From Lachnospiraceae bacterium (lineage in GTDB: Bacteria > Bacillota > Clostridia > Lachnospirales > Lachnospiraceae), in contig JAAVZL010000055.1 in assembly GCA_022791635.1 (NCBI GenBank), forward strand, positions 1-64,000: a DNA stretch of 64,000 nucleotides, in the 5' to 3' direction. Within the stretch, counting starts at the first letter, position 1; each line of letters opens with the position of its first letter. The translations under genes were made by a program, and so were the position numbers. Shown here piece by piece: positions 18,822 through 28,808 of this stretch. The notes beneath the pieces are model-generated. The model saw only the letters and a list, made by a program, of their open reading frames with translations, was not told where the DNA came from and made no database searches.

Positions 18822-20900
18822 TCAAACCTCTTCCGGGCTTCCGTCAATGGGAGAAATCACAGAGAGCATCTTATTCATGGAATCCTCATAAAAACGATAG
18901 TGGCCCCTGTCAGAGCGTTTCACCGTATAAAGCGCCTGATCTGCGCAGTGGAACAGCGTCTCATAATCGGTTCCTACCTCCTCGGTCTTTGCCACGCCCA
19001 TGCTCACGGAAATGTCAAAGTCCTCATACCGGCCTGTAAGAGAATGGAAAATACGTTCAATAATGGGCTCCAGCTCCTGCTGATACTCCAAAAACAGCAG
19101 GAATTCATCCCCGCCCACCCGGGCCGCAAGGTCCGTATCGCGGATACTCTGACGCAAAGTCTCCGCCGTATGCTGCAATACCTGATCTCCAAATATATGT
19201 CCGTAGGTATCGTTGGCCATCTTAAAATGATCCAGATCAAAAATCACCATTGCATACGTTCGCTCAGGCTTCTGGGTCATTCGTCCGATGATCTGCTCCT
19301 TGGCGCTGGCATGGTTCAAAAGCCCCGTCATCCGATCATGAGTAGCCAGCTGCTCCAGCACATCCAGCCTCAACCGGGTATCGTGAATATCAATCACCTT
19401 GCCGATGGCTCCCTGGTACATGTGGGGCTCCTCTGTGGTCCACATGGCATGAGCCACAATTCGGGACCAGCGGGGTTCTCCCTGGTAGAGAATCTTACAG
19501 TCATAGGTAATCACCGGATTCTCCCGGCTGGTAGCCCGAAGCCTCTCTGAAAGCTCCTGCCAGTTGTTAAGCCCCAGAATGTCCCGGACGCTGTCGCTCT
19601 TTCTGGGCTCCGCAATAATCTCGTTGGCCGACAGCTTTTTGGCGCTCCAGGGGGTAAGGGTGAGAATATTGGGAGATACGTTGTACTCAAACTGAATCTC
19701 CTTTGACATAGTGGCAAAGAAGCTGTACTTCTCCCGCTCCTTCTCAAGAAGCTGCAGGGTTCTGTCAGAAGCCGTAAGATCCGCATGATGAAGCATTTCC
19801 TGGGCCACATTCTTAAGGTTCCTCTGATCATCCCCCATGGCAGGCTCCTCCTGAAGCTCCTTGGGAAGCTGATCCGCAATGTCCGTCAGACACTCCAGCA
19901 CCATGGGATTGAACACGCCGCACTTTCCGTCCAGAATCATGCGGATTGCCTCCTCATGGGGGAAGGCCTTCTTATAGCACCGTTCGCTGGTGAGGGCGTC
20001 GTACACGTCCGCAATCGCCACAATCTGGGCGGAAATGGGAATCTCATCTCCCTTAAGTCCGTCGGGATAGCCCCGTCCGTCATAACGCTCATGGTGCCAG
20101 CGGCAGATCTCATAGGCAAACTTCACCAAAGGCTCATCCTGATACAGGGGCAGATCCTGCAGAAGCTCCGCTCCGATGGCAGAATGGGTCTTCATAATGG
20201 CAAATTCCTCGTCCGTAAACCTTCCGGGCTTGTTGAGAATCTTTTCATCTATAGCTATCTTGCCGATATCATGGAGGGCCGAAGCCATACTGATGGTTGC
20301 AATGTCATCCTGAGAAAGCTGATACTGGTCCGTCTTCTGCACCAGGTGCTCCAGAAGAAGCTCCGTCAGCGTATGTACGTGGCGCACATGCCATCCGCTC
20401 TCTCCGTTACGAAATTCCACAATATGACTTAAGATATCAATCATCATATTGCTGCTCTGCTGCTTCTCGTAGATCTGCTCCGCAACCATGCCCATCAGCC
20501 GCTTCTGCTTCGCATACATCAAAATGGTATTAAGCACCCGGCGGCGGACTACCACTTCATTAAAGGGACGGACAATAAAATCCACGGCCCCCATCTCGTA
20601 AGCCCGCTCAATATAAGTAGGGCTGCTCTCTGCGGAAATCATAATTACGGGAATGTCCTCAATCCACTTATGCTCATTCATAGCCATGAGAACACCGAAG
20701 CCGTCCAGCTCCGGCATCACAATATCCAGCAGCAAAAGAGACAGCTCCACGCCGTACTTCTCCATGGCGGCTATAGCCTGGACGCCGTTCTCTACCTCCA
20801 TAATCTCCCACTCGTCCTCCAGCATATCCGCCAGGATGGAACGATTCATCTCCGAATCATCGGCTATCAATATTTTCTGTTTGCGTTTAATCGTAATCAC
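18822..20900 (-). CDS. REC - HD-GYP - PAS-like - GGDEF protein
   Basis: REC (LLDIVMPELDG), HD-GYP (ALHDIGKIAI...HHERYDGRGYPDGL), GGDEF (ARVGGDEFLLF). Confidence 0.93.
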   Translation of the reverse strand: MITIKRKQKILIADDSEMNRSILADMLEDEWEIMEVENGVQAIAAMEKYGVELSLLLLDIVMPELDGFGVLMAMNEHKWIEDIPVIMISAESSPTYIERAYEMGAVDFIVRPFNEVVVRRRVLNTILMYAKQKRLMGMVAEQIYEKQQSSNMMIDILSHIVEFRNGESGWHVRHVHTLTELLLEHLVQKTDQYQLSQDDIATISMASALHDIGKIAIDEKILNKPGRFTDEEFAIMKTHSAIGAELLQDLPLYQDEPLVKFAYEICRWHHERYDGRGYPDGLKGDEIPISAQIVAIADVYDALTSERCYKKAFPHEEAIRMILDGKCGVFNPMVLECLTDIADQLPKELQEEPAMGDDQRNLKNVAQEMLHHADLTASDRTLQLLEKEREKYSFFATMSKEIQFEYNVSPNILTLTPWSAKKLSANEIIAEPRKSDSVRDILGLNNWQELSERLRATSRENPVITYDCKILYQGEPRWSRIVAHAMWTTEEPHMYQGAIGKVIDIHDTRLRLDVLEQLATHDRMTGLLNHASAKEQIIGRMTQKPERTYAMVIFDLDHFKMANDTYGHIFGDQVLQHTAETLRQSIRDTDLAARVGGDEFLLFLEYQQELEPIIERIFHSLTGRYEDFDISVSMGVAKTEEVGTDYETLFHCADQALYTVKRSDRGHYRFYEDSMNKMLSVISPIDGSPEEV

Positions 20901-20910
20901 TTCCTTACCT

Positions 20911-20968
20911 TAAAAGAAAAATTCTGCGGCTCAATCACCGGTACTCTCCGATAATCATAACCGCAGAA
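20911..20968 (-). terminator. intrinsic-terminator-like hairpin with U tract, in the leader of the REC-HD-GYP-GGDEF gene
   Basis: Minus strand TTCTGCGG...CCGCAGAA stem followed by TTTTTCTTTT; the extended inner stem GATTATCGG agagta CCGGTGATT includes wobble pairs. Confidence 0.7.
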
Positions 20969-21013
20969 CACAATTTCATATTATCACAGATTCACAAAAA
21001 CAGCAAGAACCAG

Positions 21014-22276
21014 CTACGCTTCTTCCGAGGCTTCTTCCGAGTTATCGGTCAGGCCCTCCCAGATGCTGTTGACCTCCTCCATACAGTCAATGTAAGCCTG
21101 GGCCAGGATGTTGGTCTCCAGTCCCAGCTCTGCGGATAAAGTCTTGGTTCCCTTCCAGTCTGCCCGCTCATAGCAGAGCACCAGATCGAAGAGCTGTCCG
21201 GCCTTGCCCTCATGCTTGATCATACCGTCCTTCACCACGTCGGAAATGGGAATCTCCTGCAGAATCTCCTCCAGGGAAGCATCCACAATATACTCTAAAG
21301 CGGAGAACATTCCCATCATATAGGCCTCCGACCGGTTAATGGGGAAGGGCCGCAGGTAATTCACCAGACGGGAGGCATAGGTAGCCCGCAGGAAGGAAAG
21401 CTTCAGGACCTCCTCCGCTCCCGGCGTCATATCCTGGGTGCTCTCAAAGCTTAAAAGGTACACCCACTGCTTCAACTGATTCAGACCCACAGTTACCAGG
21501 GCCTGATGAATGGAAGCCGTCCGGCGCCTGGTTGCAAAATAAGCGGAATTGGCAAGCTTTAAGAGAGAATACGTCAAAGCCGCGTCCCGGCTCACAATAC
21601 TCTCCAGCTCATCCAGATTAGGCTCCTCCTTGGTCACCTCAATGATCAGCTGATAGAGATTTCCCTGAAGGTACTCTACCTTATTCATCTTGGTCACCAT
21701 GCCCTCGGCCACGTACTGCCCCTCCACATAGTCCGCATCCAGGGACAGGGCCATATCGTAATCCTCCTTGGAATCCACATTGTAGGCAATACAGCTCTTT
21801 CCAAAGCCGTGAGCCATCTGGATCATATTTGCCAAGGAGTCCTTCACCTTGCGTTCCTCATATCCCGTCACGTCCAGGCGGATAAAATCCATGTGTTCCA
21901 GCATGCTGAAATACTTCGGCGTAAACTGGAAATTGTTGATGGCAAAGCGGTAGCCTTCCTTGCGGTGCTTCTCAATCATCACCGCCGCCAGAGGATGAAT
22001 GATAAGATTCTCCTCTATCTGAATTACAATCTTATCCTTGTCAAACATCTTGGCCGTATTCCGAAACAGCAGAGACGGCGTAAAGGTAATAAAGATTTGA
22101 TTATCCTTAAAAATTTTCCCCGTATTGTCCATGAGGAAGGTGGCAATCGTATTGGCTGCATTCACCTCCGAGTTATTGTAGAGGCTGTCGTCGTCCTCCT
22201 GAAATAAAAGCTCATAGCCTGCTATCTCATCGGCTTTGATATTTTTAATGGCCTTTCTAACCACACACTTATCCAT
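21014..22276 (-). CDS. EAL (degenerate)-HDOD, YuxH-like protein
   Basis: N-terminal GYELLF..., HDOD region LLKLANSAYF...RRRTASIHQALVTVGLNQLKQW; overlaps the end of cheV by 8 bp. Confidence 0.85.
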   Translation of the reverse strand: MDKCVVRKAIKNIKADEIAGYELLFQEDDDSLYNNSEVNAANTIATFLMDNTGKIFKDNQIFITFTPSLLFRNTAKMFDKDKIVIQIEENLIIHPLAAVMIEKHRKEGYRFAINNFQFTPKYFSMLEHMDFIRLDVTGYEERKVKDSLANMIQMAHGFGKSCIAYNVDSKEDYDMALSLDADYVEGQYVAEGMVTKMNKVEYLQGNLYQLIIEVTKEEPNLDELESIVSRDAALTYSLLKLANSAYFATRRRTASIHQALVTVGLNQLKQWVYLLSFESTQDMTPGAEEVLKLSFLRATYASRLVNYLRPFPINRSEAYMMGMFSALEYIVDASLEEILQEIPISDVVKDGMIKHEGKAGQLFDLVLCYERADWKGTKTLSAELGLETNILAQAYIDCMEEVNSIWEGLTDNSEEASEEA

Positions 22277-23189
22277 GTGCCTGTGTCCTTTCCAATAATC
22301 TGTCTATTACTTCCACCAGATGCTTAATCTCCGGCTTGGATAACTGCTCGTCGGCGCCAAGCTGCTTTCCCTTTAAGTGCATCTCCTGATTGATCAGAGA
22401 AGAGAAAATAATCAGCGGAAGCTTTTTCAGCTTTTCGTCTGACTTCACCAGCTTCGTAAGGCGATGTCCGTCCATCTCCGGCATCTCGATATCCGTAATA
22501 ATCAGGCTGGCCTCCTTCTCCAGATTCTCCTGATCCCGGATGGCGTGCAGGAACTCCCATGCCTCCTTGCCGTTATTAAAGCGCTTCACGTTGGTAAAGC
22601 CCGCCTTCTTTAAGGACTCACAGATCATACTGGCCAGAAGAACGGAATCCTCCGCCAGAATAATCGGCACATCACAGCGGTTCCTTGCCCCCAGAAGCTC
22701 AATATCCGACATCTGAATTCCCGTCTCCGGCGCAATCTCCGTCACAATCTTCTCAAAATCCAGAATGGTTACCAGCTCCCCGCCGCACTGGGCGATTCCT
22801 GTGGAAACTCCTTCCTTTCCGTTGCTGATGGTGTCGTCAGGCTTCTGGATATCCTCCCAGGAAATCCGGCTGATGCCCACCACCGTATGTACCCGGAAAG
22901 CAATGTTCAGCTTGTTAAAATTCGTAATGATAAATAAATCCTTGGGATGCTTCTCGCAGGCATGCCCCATCAGATACTTGGGAAGATCCACCACCGTAAG
23001 CAAAATTTCCCGGGGCTTAAAAATTCCCTCCACCGCATCATGTGCATGTGGAACGGGCTTTACCTTATCCGACATCATAATCTCTTTTACCTTTGCCACG
23101 TTGATGCCGTACAGCTCATCGTTAATGGTAAACTGCATAACCTCAATCTCATTTGTTCCCGATTCCAATAAAATTTCCGTTTCTGCCAT
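22269..23189 (-). CDS. cheV: chemotaxis protein CheV (CheW-REC)
   Basis: CheW-like N-terminus plus receiver domain (LIITDIEMPEMDGHRLT). Confidence 0.93.
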   Translation of the reverse strand: MAETEILLESGTNEIEVMQFTINDELYGINVAKVKEIMMSDKVKPVPHAHDAVEGIFKPREILLTVVDLPKYLMGHACEKHPKDLFIITNFNKLNIAFRVHTVVGISRISWEDIQKPDDTISNGKEGVSTGIAQCGGELVTILDFEKIVTEIAPETGIQMSDIELLGARNRCDVPIILAEDSVLLASMICESLKKAGFTNVKRFNNGKEAWEFLHAIRDQENLEKEASLIITDIEMPEMDGHRLTKLVKSDEKLKKLPLIIFSSLINQEMHLKGKQLGADEQLSKPEIKHLVEVIDRLLERTQAHG

Positions 23190-23253
23190 GTTGCAGCTCC
23201 TCCTTCATATCCTTTAATTCATGCTTATGGGTCGTTTCCCTGTAAAACCTCTT

Positions 23254-23736
23254 CTACATGCGCAGCTCCGGCCTTCCGAAGGTCTTTACCAGTACCATGC
23301 CGCTTGCCAAATCGATGGACATGGTTCTGGCATAGTTGGCGCCGGTATCCTCCTTCACAATACGGATTCCCTCCTGCATCAGCACCCGCTTTACCATCTG
23401 GGCATTCCGCTCACCGATATTGCCCATGGCCGAGCTCTTTCCTTTCATATCGAACATCTTGGCGCCCCCGGCAATCTTGGCCGTCAGCCGGTGCTTTACG
23501 GCTCCATAGGCATAAAGCTTTCGCAACGTTTCCTTCACACCCGTGTCTGCATACTTAAAAATATTTGCGTCCGAATTCACCCGCTCCGGGAGCATGATAT
23601 GGACCAGGGCTCCCAGCTTGATCATGGGATCGTACAGCGCTATTCCGATACAGGAGCCAAGAGCATAGGTAATAATGGTTCCCTCTTGGCGTCCAAGCTT
23701 CATATCACCGATTCCTACCACTAACTGCTTTTCCAT
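23254..23736 (-). CDS. cheD: chemoreceptor glutamine deamidase CheD
   Basis: TYALGSCIGIALYDP...GALVHIMLPE; AKIAGGAKMF. Confidence 0.95.
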   Translation of the reverse strand: MEKQLVVGIGDMKLGRQEGTIITYALGSCIGIALYDPMIKLGALVHIMLPERVNSDANIFKYADTGVKETLRKLYAYGAVKHRLTAKIAGGAKMFDMKGKSSAMGNIGERNAQMVKRVLMQEGIRIVKEDTGANYARTMSIDLASGMVLVKTFGRPELRM

Positions 23737-24362
23737 TATACATTCGCAACTCCCAACTTCTTTAAAAGGAAATTTAATGATTCAATGTCCGGAAGCAAAA
23801 GCAGATCCCCCTCCAGCTGGGTATCGCCAATCAGGAACTCTCCCTGAATCATCATCAGCTTGTCGGAAATCTCCCCGAACATAGCCATGGGGACACTCAA
23901 AATGCCTCCCAGCATATTCACTGAGATAGAGGGTACGCTTAAGGGTACCTCCAGTCCTGCCAGCTTGGCAATGGCGTTGATATAGGAGGAAATAATGATA
24001 TTGCCCGTCTCCTCCAGTGCGGAAGCCGACAGCTCGTCAATCTGGCTGAAATCCTCAATGTACCTTCCCACCAGGCGGGCCAGAATCGCATTGATGAAGT
24101 CCAGCTTCAGCATATAGAGCATAATGCCCTGAATGTCACCGCCCATCTCCACCAGTATGGCCGCTACCATATCCTCCGGGTGCCCCATACTGGCAATAGC
24201 CTCATCATAGCCCTCAATGCTTACCTTGGGCAGCTTCATTTTCACCTTTACGCCCAGCACCTCCGAGAGGGCTGTAGCCGCATTTCCCACGCCGATGCTT
24301 CCGATCTCACGGAATACATCCAGGGCTACGGCGTTCAGATCTTCAAATCGTTCTATTGCCAT
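23736..24362 (-). CDS. cheC: CheY-P phosphatase CheC
   Basis: Two E..N phosphatase motifs: REIGSIGVGNAATAL and LEETGNIIISSYINA. Confidence 0.95.
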   Translation of the reverse strand: MAIERFEDLNAVALDVFREIGSIGVGNAATALSEVLGVKVKMKLPKVSIEGYDEAIASMGHPEDMVAAILVEMGGDIQGIMLYMLKLDFINAILARLVGRYIEDFSQIDELSASALEETGNIIISSYINAIAKLAGLEVPLSVPSISVNMLGGILSVPMAMFGEISDKLMMIQGEFLIGDTQLEGDLLLLPDIESLNFLLKKLGVANV

Positions 24363-24404
24363 AATTCGCCTGCCTTTCTATCCTGTTCGCTGTATCAGTA
24401 AAAT

Positions 24405-25127
24405 CTAGGATCTCAGTGAATTCACCGTCTGTACCACCTCGTCGGAGGTCTGAACCATCTTGAGGGCATAAGAGTACGCCCGCTGGCTCTCAATCATACG
24501 CACCAGATCCATAGCCAAATCCGTGCCCGAAGACTCCAGGGCTCCCTGAAGGGGATCCTCCGCCTGCAAAATGGGCTGTCCGTTCTTCTCTACCGGAGCA
24601 TATTCATTGTCTCCCACATTCTGCATGCCGTTCTTCACAGCAAAGTCGAAGATTCCGGGAAGAGCCTCAAGCTCCCGCCCCGTAACCTCGTCTCCCACCA
24701 GACGGATGGGATTCTGATTCCGATCCAGCACCAGGTTCTCCGCATCGTTGACCAGATAGAATTCATTTCCCCTCTGGGAGAGGCTGAAGCGGCCGTTCCG
24801 GGTGTAGGTAATCTCATTGTTCACAGGATTGCGCATCATAAAGAAGCCGTTCTCCACAATGGCAAAGTCGTAGTCACGCTCCGTAATGTCATAACCCGAG
24901 GGAGCAAAATTTGTATCGGCCTTCTCAAGGACAATGCCCGTTCCCGCCTGGATCTTCGTCTCATCCCCCTGCCAGTTGTTCAGGTTATAGTACATCAGAT
25001 CCTGAAACGTACCCACCTTGGGCTTAAAGCCGTAGTTGTTCACGTTGGCCAGGTTGTTGGAGATGACATCCATACGAGACTGCTGTCCGATGGCCCCCTG
25101 TGCTGCTGCGTAAAATGATGAATACAT
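24405..25127 (-). CDS. flgG: flagellar basal-body rod protein (FlgG/FlgF type)
   Basis: SRMDVISNNLANVNNYGFKP... and C-terminal MVQTSDEVVQTVNSLR. Confidence 0.85.
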   Translation of the reverse strand: MYSSFYAAAQGAIGQQSRMDVISNNLANVNNYGFKPKVGTFQDLMYYNLNNWQGDETKIQAGTGIVLEKADTNFAPSGYDITERDYDFAIVENGFFMMRNPVNNEITYTRNGRFSLSQRGNEFYLVNDAENLVLDRNQNPIRLVGDEVTGRELEALPGIFDFAVKNGMQNVGDNEYAPVEKNGQPILQAEDPLQGALESSGTDLAMDLVRMIESQRAYSYALKMVQTSDEVVQTVNSLRS

Positions 25128-25156
25128 CCTTCTCTATCTCCTTTTCGATTCTATCC

Positions 25157-25921
25157 TTAGCTTACACTTCCTAAGTTGACCGACCGTCCGTTGAGCTGAT
25201 CATACATCTTAATCAGCTGGGCCGCTGCCTGCAGAGAGCGCTGGGCGCTCATCATGGAGGTCATTTCCTCCACCATGGAGGTGTTGGACCGCTCCAGCAT
25301 CCCCTGGACAATCTGCGCATCGGTATCCCGGGCGGCAGCTCCCTCCTGGGCCGTAAAGGTTCCGTTGTCACCCTTGATCAGACCTTCATAGTAATCCTCA
25401 AAGTCCGCCAGCCCAATGGTTCCGTAGACCGTACCCGTCTCCTCTCCCCGGACCGTGCCGTCCGTATCCACCACCAGCGCGTCCGTATCCACCCGAATAG
25501 GCGCATTGTTGGTGCCCAGCACCCGTCCGATATTGGGAACCGCCAGATAGCCCTCGTCATCGGTGATAAAGGAGCCGTTCCGGGTGTACAAGGTCTCATT
25601 ATCCTCTGTCTGAACCATAAAGAAGCCCTCTCCGCTGATGGCAAAGTCAAGAGGCATATCCGTGGGCTCCAGGATCCCCTGCTCGTAACTGGTCACCCGG
25701 TCATTGGTGGCCTGAATCATGGCCGTGGTCCCAATGGGCGAGCGCTTATTCGGCGTAATGTTGCCGCTTCGGTACAGCATCTCCTCCCGGAAGGTGCTGG
25801 CAATATACTTGTCGCTCTTATAGCCGGTGGTGGCTGCATTGGCCATATTGTTGCTGATGACATTTAAGTTCCGGTTCTCGGAAATCATAGCGGAACCTAA
25901 GGTATAAAAGCCCTGAAACAT
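25157..25921 (-). CDS. flgF: flagellar basal-body rod protein (FlgF/FlgG type)
   Basis: NLNVISNNMANAATTGYKSD..., C-terminal QRSLQAAAQLIKMYDQLNGRSV. Confidence 0.85.
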   Translation of the reverse strand: MFQGFYTLGSAMISENRNLNVISNNMANAATTGYKSDKYIASTFREEMLYRSGNITPNKRSPIGTTAMIQATNDRVTSYEQGILEPTDMPLDFAISGEGFFMVQTEDNETLYTRNGSFITDDEGYLAVPNIGRVLGTNNAPIRVDTDALVVDTDGTVRGEETGTVYGTIGLADFEDYYEGLIKGDNGTFTAQEGAAARDTDAQIVQGMLERSNTSMVEEMTSMMSAQRSLQAAAQLIKMYDQLNGRSVNLGSVS

Positions 25922-26725
25922 CTATCGATTCTCCTCTCCGTATTCCTTGCTAAGGTACATTTTCAGCTTCTTCACCGCGTTGGCGTGAATCTGGGAAACC
26001 CGGGGTTCGCTGACAGAAAGCACCTCGGCAATCTGCTTCATATTCAGCTCCTCCACGTAGTACAAGGAGACGACCATCTGCTCATTCTCCTTGAGCCTTC
26101 GGATCCCTTCCACCAGAACCTCTCCCGCCTCCTTCCTCAAGCAGTTAAGCTCCGGCTGTTCATTCTCATTCTTGGAGGGCAGGTACACCGTCTTCTTATT
26201 CTCGCCCCCCTCGTCCAGAACCAAATCCAGGGAGAGCACATTGTAGAGGGTGGTCTTCCTCTGGGCCTCCTGATACTTTTCCAGGCTCATATTGAGATAG
26301 GAGGCAATCTCCTCCGGTGTGGGATACCTTCCCAGTTCATTATACAGCTTTGTGGTCACTTCATCAATATCTCTTGCATTTTTTCTCACACTTCTTGGGA
26401 TCCAGTCCTGCTTTCTGGCCATATCAATGACCATTCCCTTGATGCGCTTGGAGATATACGTTTCAAATTTTACATTTTTTTCCAAATCGAATTTATCCAG
26501 AGCATTCATAATTACCAGAACGCCCTCATTGACAATATCCTCCATCTGGGCAAAGCTCACATAGACGTCCCGCATCTGAATGGCAATGCTCCGCACAATA
26601 TAGACGTAACGCATCACCAGCTCCTGCTTAAGGCTTAGCTCTCCGGTTTTCTGGTATTCTGTTAAAAGCTCCTCGTTGGTCAAACCGTCGAAATCCTTTG
26701 GGACTTCCATATCTTTACACTCCAT
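25922..26725 (-). CDS. fliA: RNA polymerase sigma factor for flagellar operon (FliA/SigD)
   Basis: Sigma-28 family regions 2-4: FETYISKRIKGMVIDMARKQDWIPRSVRKNARDID..., ALSVSEPRVSQIHANAVKKL-type region 4. Confidence 0.95.
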   Translation of the reverse strand: MECKDMEVPKDFDGLTNEELLTEYQKTGELSLKQELVMRYVYIVRSIAIQMRDVYVSFAQMEDIVNEGVLVIMNALDKFDLEKNVKFETYISKRIKGMVIDMARKQDWIPRSVRKNARDIDEVTTKLYNELGRYPTPEEIASYLNMSLEKYQEAQRKTTLYNVLSLDLVLDEGGENKKTVYLPSKNENEQPELNCLRKEAGEVLVEGIRRLKENEQMVVSLYYVEELNMKQIAEVLSVSEPRVSQIHANAVKKLKMYLSKEYGEENR

Positions 26726-26730
26726 CCTTT

Positions 26731-28800
26731 TTATGCGCCGATATTTCCAACTGCCTGTATCTGAATGTTGTTGCTGATCTCATTGAAGGACAGCACGTAT
26801 ACACTGGGATAAAACTGCTCAATCAAATGGTAGAAATGCTGCCGGACCACCTGGCTTGTTAGCACGATTGGGTCTTGGGACAGCTCCTGGAACTTCTTAA
26901 TCTCATCCCCAAGCTGCGTAATGATACTCTGCATGGTATCGGGGCTTAAGGCCAGATACATGCCCTGCTCCCCCTTGGTGAGGCTGGTAATAATACTCTT
27001 CTCCAGATCCGCGCTCAAGGTAATCACACGCATAACGCCGCCATCACAGAACTTCCGGGTAATGGTCCGCTTTAGGGCCGTCCGGATATTCTCGGTAATG
27101 GAATCGATGTCCTTCACCGTCATGGCGGAATCCGCAATGGTCTCCATGATGGTCTCCATATCCTTGATAGGAATGCCCTCCTTCAGAAGATTCACCAGAA
27201 TCTTCTGGAACACTCCGTAGGAAACCACATTGGGGAACAGCTCCTCCACCAGCTGGGGGGCATTCATCTTCACATTGTCCACCAGCTGCACCACCTCCTG
27301 GCGGCTCAAAAGCTCGTGGGCGTGCTTGCGCACCGTCTCCGACAGGTGCGTCAGCATAACCGACAGGGGATCAATGACCGTATAGCCGTAGATCTCCGCC
27401 ATTTCCTTTTTGTCTATGCTGATCCATTTGCCGGGAATGCCGTAAGCCGGCTCAATGGTATCAATGCCGTCAATTTCCTTGGTAGGATTCACAGGCTCCA
27501 AAGCCAGGTAGTAATCCACCAGAATCTCTCCCCTTGCCACCTCTTCGCCTTTAATCTTCACCACATACTGGTTGGTATTGAGGCTTGAGCTGTCTCTTAA
27601 GCGGATGGAAGGGATTACAAGACCCATCTCCTGGGCGTACTGCCGGCGGAAAATCACGATACGGTTGATCATCTTGCCGCCGCTTGACTCATCCACCAGA
27701 GGAATCAGGCTGTAGCCAAATTCCATCTCAATGGCCTCCACACCGATAAGGGAGTATACATTGTTGATATCCTTGTAGTATTCCTCCTCGCTGACAGCCT
27801 GGGCTTCCCCCTGCATCAGCTGCTCCATCTCCGACTCGGGCACGGCTGTCACACCCATAGCCTCCATCCGCCGGCTCAACTGCCAGCCGCCTGCCAGAAG
27901 CCCCACGCCGATGACAATCATCTGAAGCTTTGGCATGCCGGGCACCAGAGCAATCACCAGCATGGCAAGGCCGCCTGCCATAATGGAGAAGGGCTGGGCC
28001 ATAAACTGCTTGGATACGTCGTCGTTTAAGCTTCCCTCGGACACGGATCGGGTTACAATCATACCCGTTGCAGTGGAAATCAGAAGAGCCGGAATCTGGG
28101 ACACCAGACCGTCACCCACCGTGGCGATGGAATAGACGGACAAAACCTCTCCAAAGGTCATTCCTCCCTGAACCAGACCGATGAGAATGCCTCCCACAAA
28201 GTTAACCAAGGTCATAATCAGGGACATGATGGAATCGCCCTTTACAATCTTCGTGGCACCGTCCATGGCACCGTAGAAGTCCGCCTCCTTCTGAATCTTA
28301 TTCCGGCGCATCTTTGCTTCCTGCTCGTTGATAAGGCCGGAGCTTAGGTCCGCGTCAATGGCCATCTGCTTACCGGGCATGGCGTCCAGGGTAAATCTTG
28401 CCGCAACCTCGGCCACACGCTCGGCGCCCTTGGTGATAACAATGAACTGCACCAATACGATGATGATGTAGATGATAAATCCAACTATTACATTTCCCTG
28501 GAGCACAAAGTCACCGAAGGCCTGAATCACCTCACCGGAATGTCCCTGGTTGGTCAGAATGTTTCTGGTGGAAGAAACATTGAGGGCCAGTCGAAACAAG
28601 GTGGTGATCAGCAAAAGAGACGGGAAAATAGAGAACTCCAGCGCCTCCGTGATATTCATACTAATCAGTAGAATAATCATGGCCAGGGAGATATTCAATA
28701 TAATCATTACGTCCATCAAAAACGGACTTAACGGAACAATCAAAAGCAGTACGATGGCGACAACCGCCAGCGAAACAGCACTATAGAGAAATTTTTTCAT
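26731..28800 (-). CDS. flhA: flagellar export protein FlhA
   Basis: LFRLALNVSSTRNIL...; RFTLDAMPGKQMAIDADLSSGLI. Confidence 0.98.
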   Translation of the reverse strand: MKKFLYSAVSLAVVAIVLLLIVPLSPFLMDVMIILNISLAMIILLISMNITEALEFSIFPSLLLITTLFRLALNVSSTRNILTNQGHSGEVIQAFGDFVLQGNVIVGFIIYIIIVLVQFIVITKGAERVAEVAARFTLDAMPGKQMAIDADLSSGLINEQEAKMRRNKIQKEADFYGAMDGATKIVKGDSIMSLIMTLVNFVGGILIGLVQGGMTFGEVLSVYSIATVGDGLVSQIPALLISTATGMIVTRSVSEGSLNDDVSKQFMAQPFSIMAGGLAMLVIALVPGMPKLQMIVIGVGLLAGGWQLSRRMEAMGVTAVPESEMEQLMQGEAQAVSEEEYYKDINNVYSLIGVEAIEMEFGYSLIPLVDESSGGKMINRIVIFRRQYAQEMGLVIPSIRLRDSSSLNTNQYVVKIKGEEVARGEILVDYYLALEPVNPTKEIDGIDTIEPAYGIPGKWISIDKKEMAEIYGYTVIDPLSVMLTHLSETVRKHAHELLSRQEVVQLVDNVKMNAPQLVEELFPNVVSYGVFQKILVNLLKEGIPIKDMETIMETIADSAMTVKDIDSITENIRTALKRTITRKFCDGGVMRVITLSADLEKSIITSLTKGEQGMYLALSPDTMQSIITQLGDEIKKFQELSQDPIVLTSQVVRQHFYHLIEQFYPSVYVLSFNEISNNIQIQAVGNIGA

Positions 28801-28808
28801 ATCCTATC

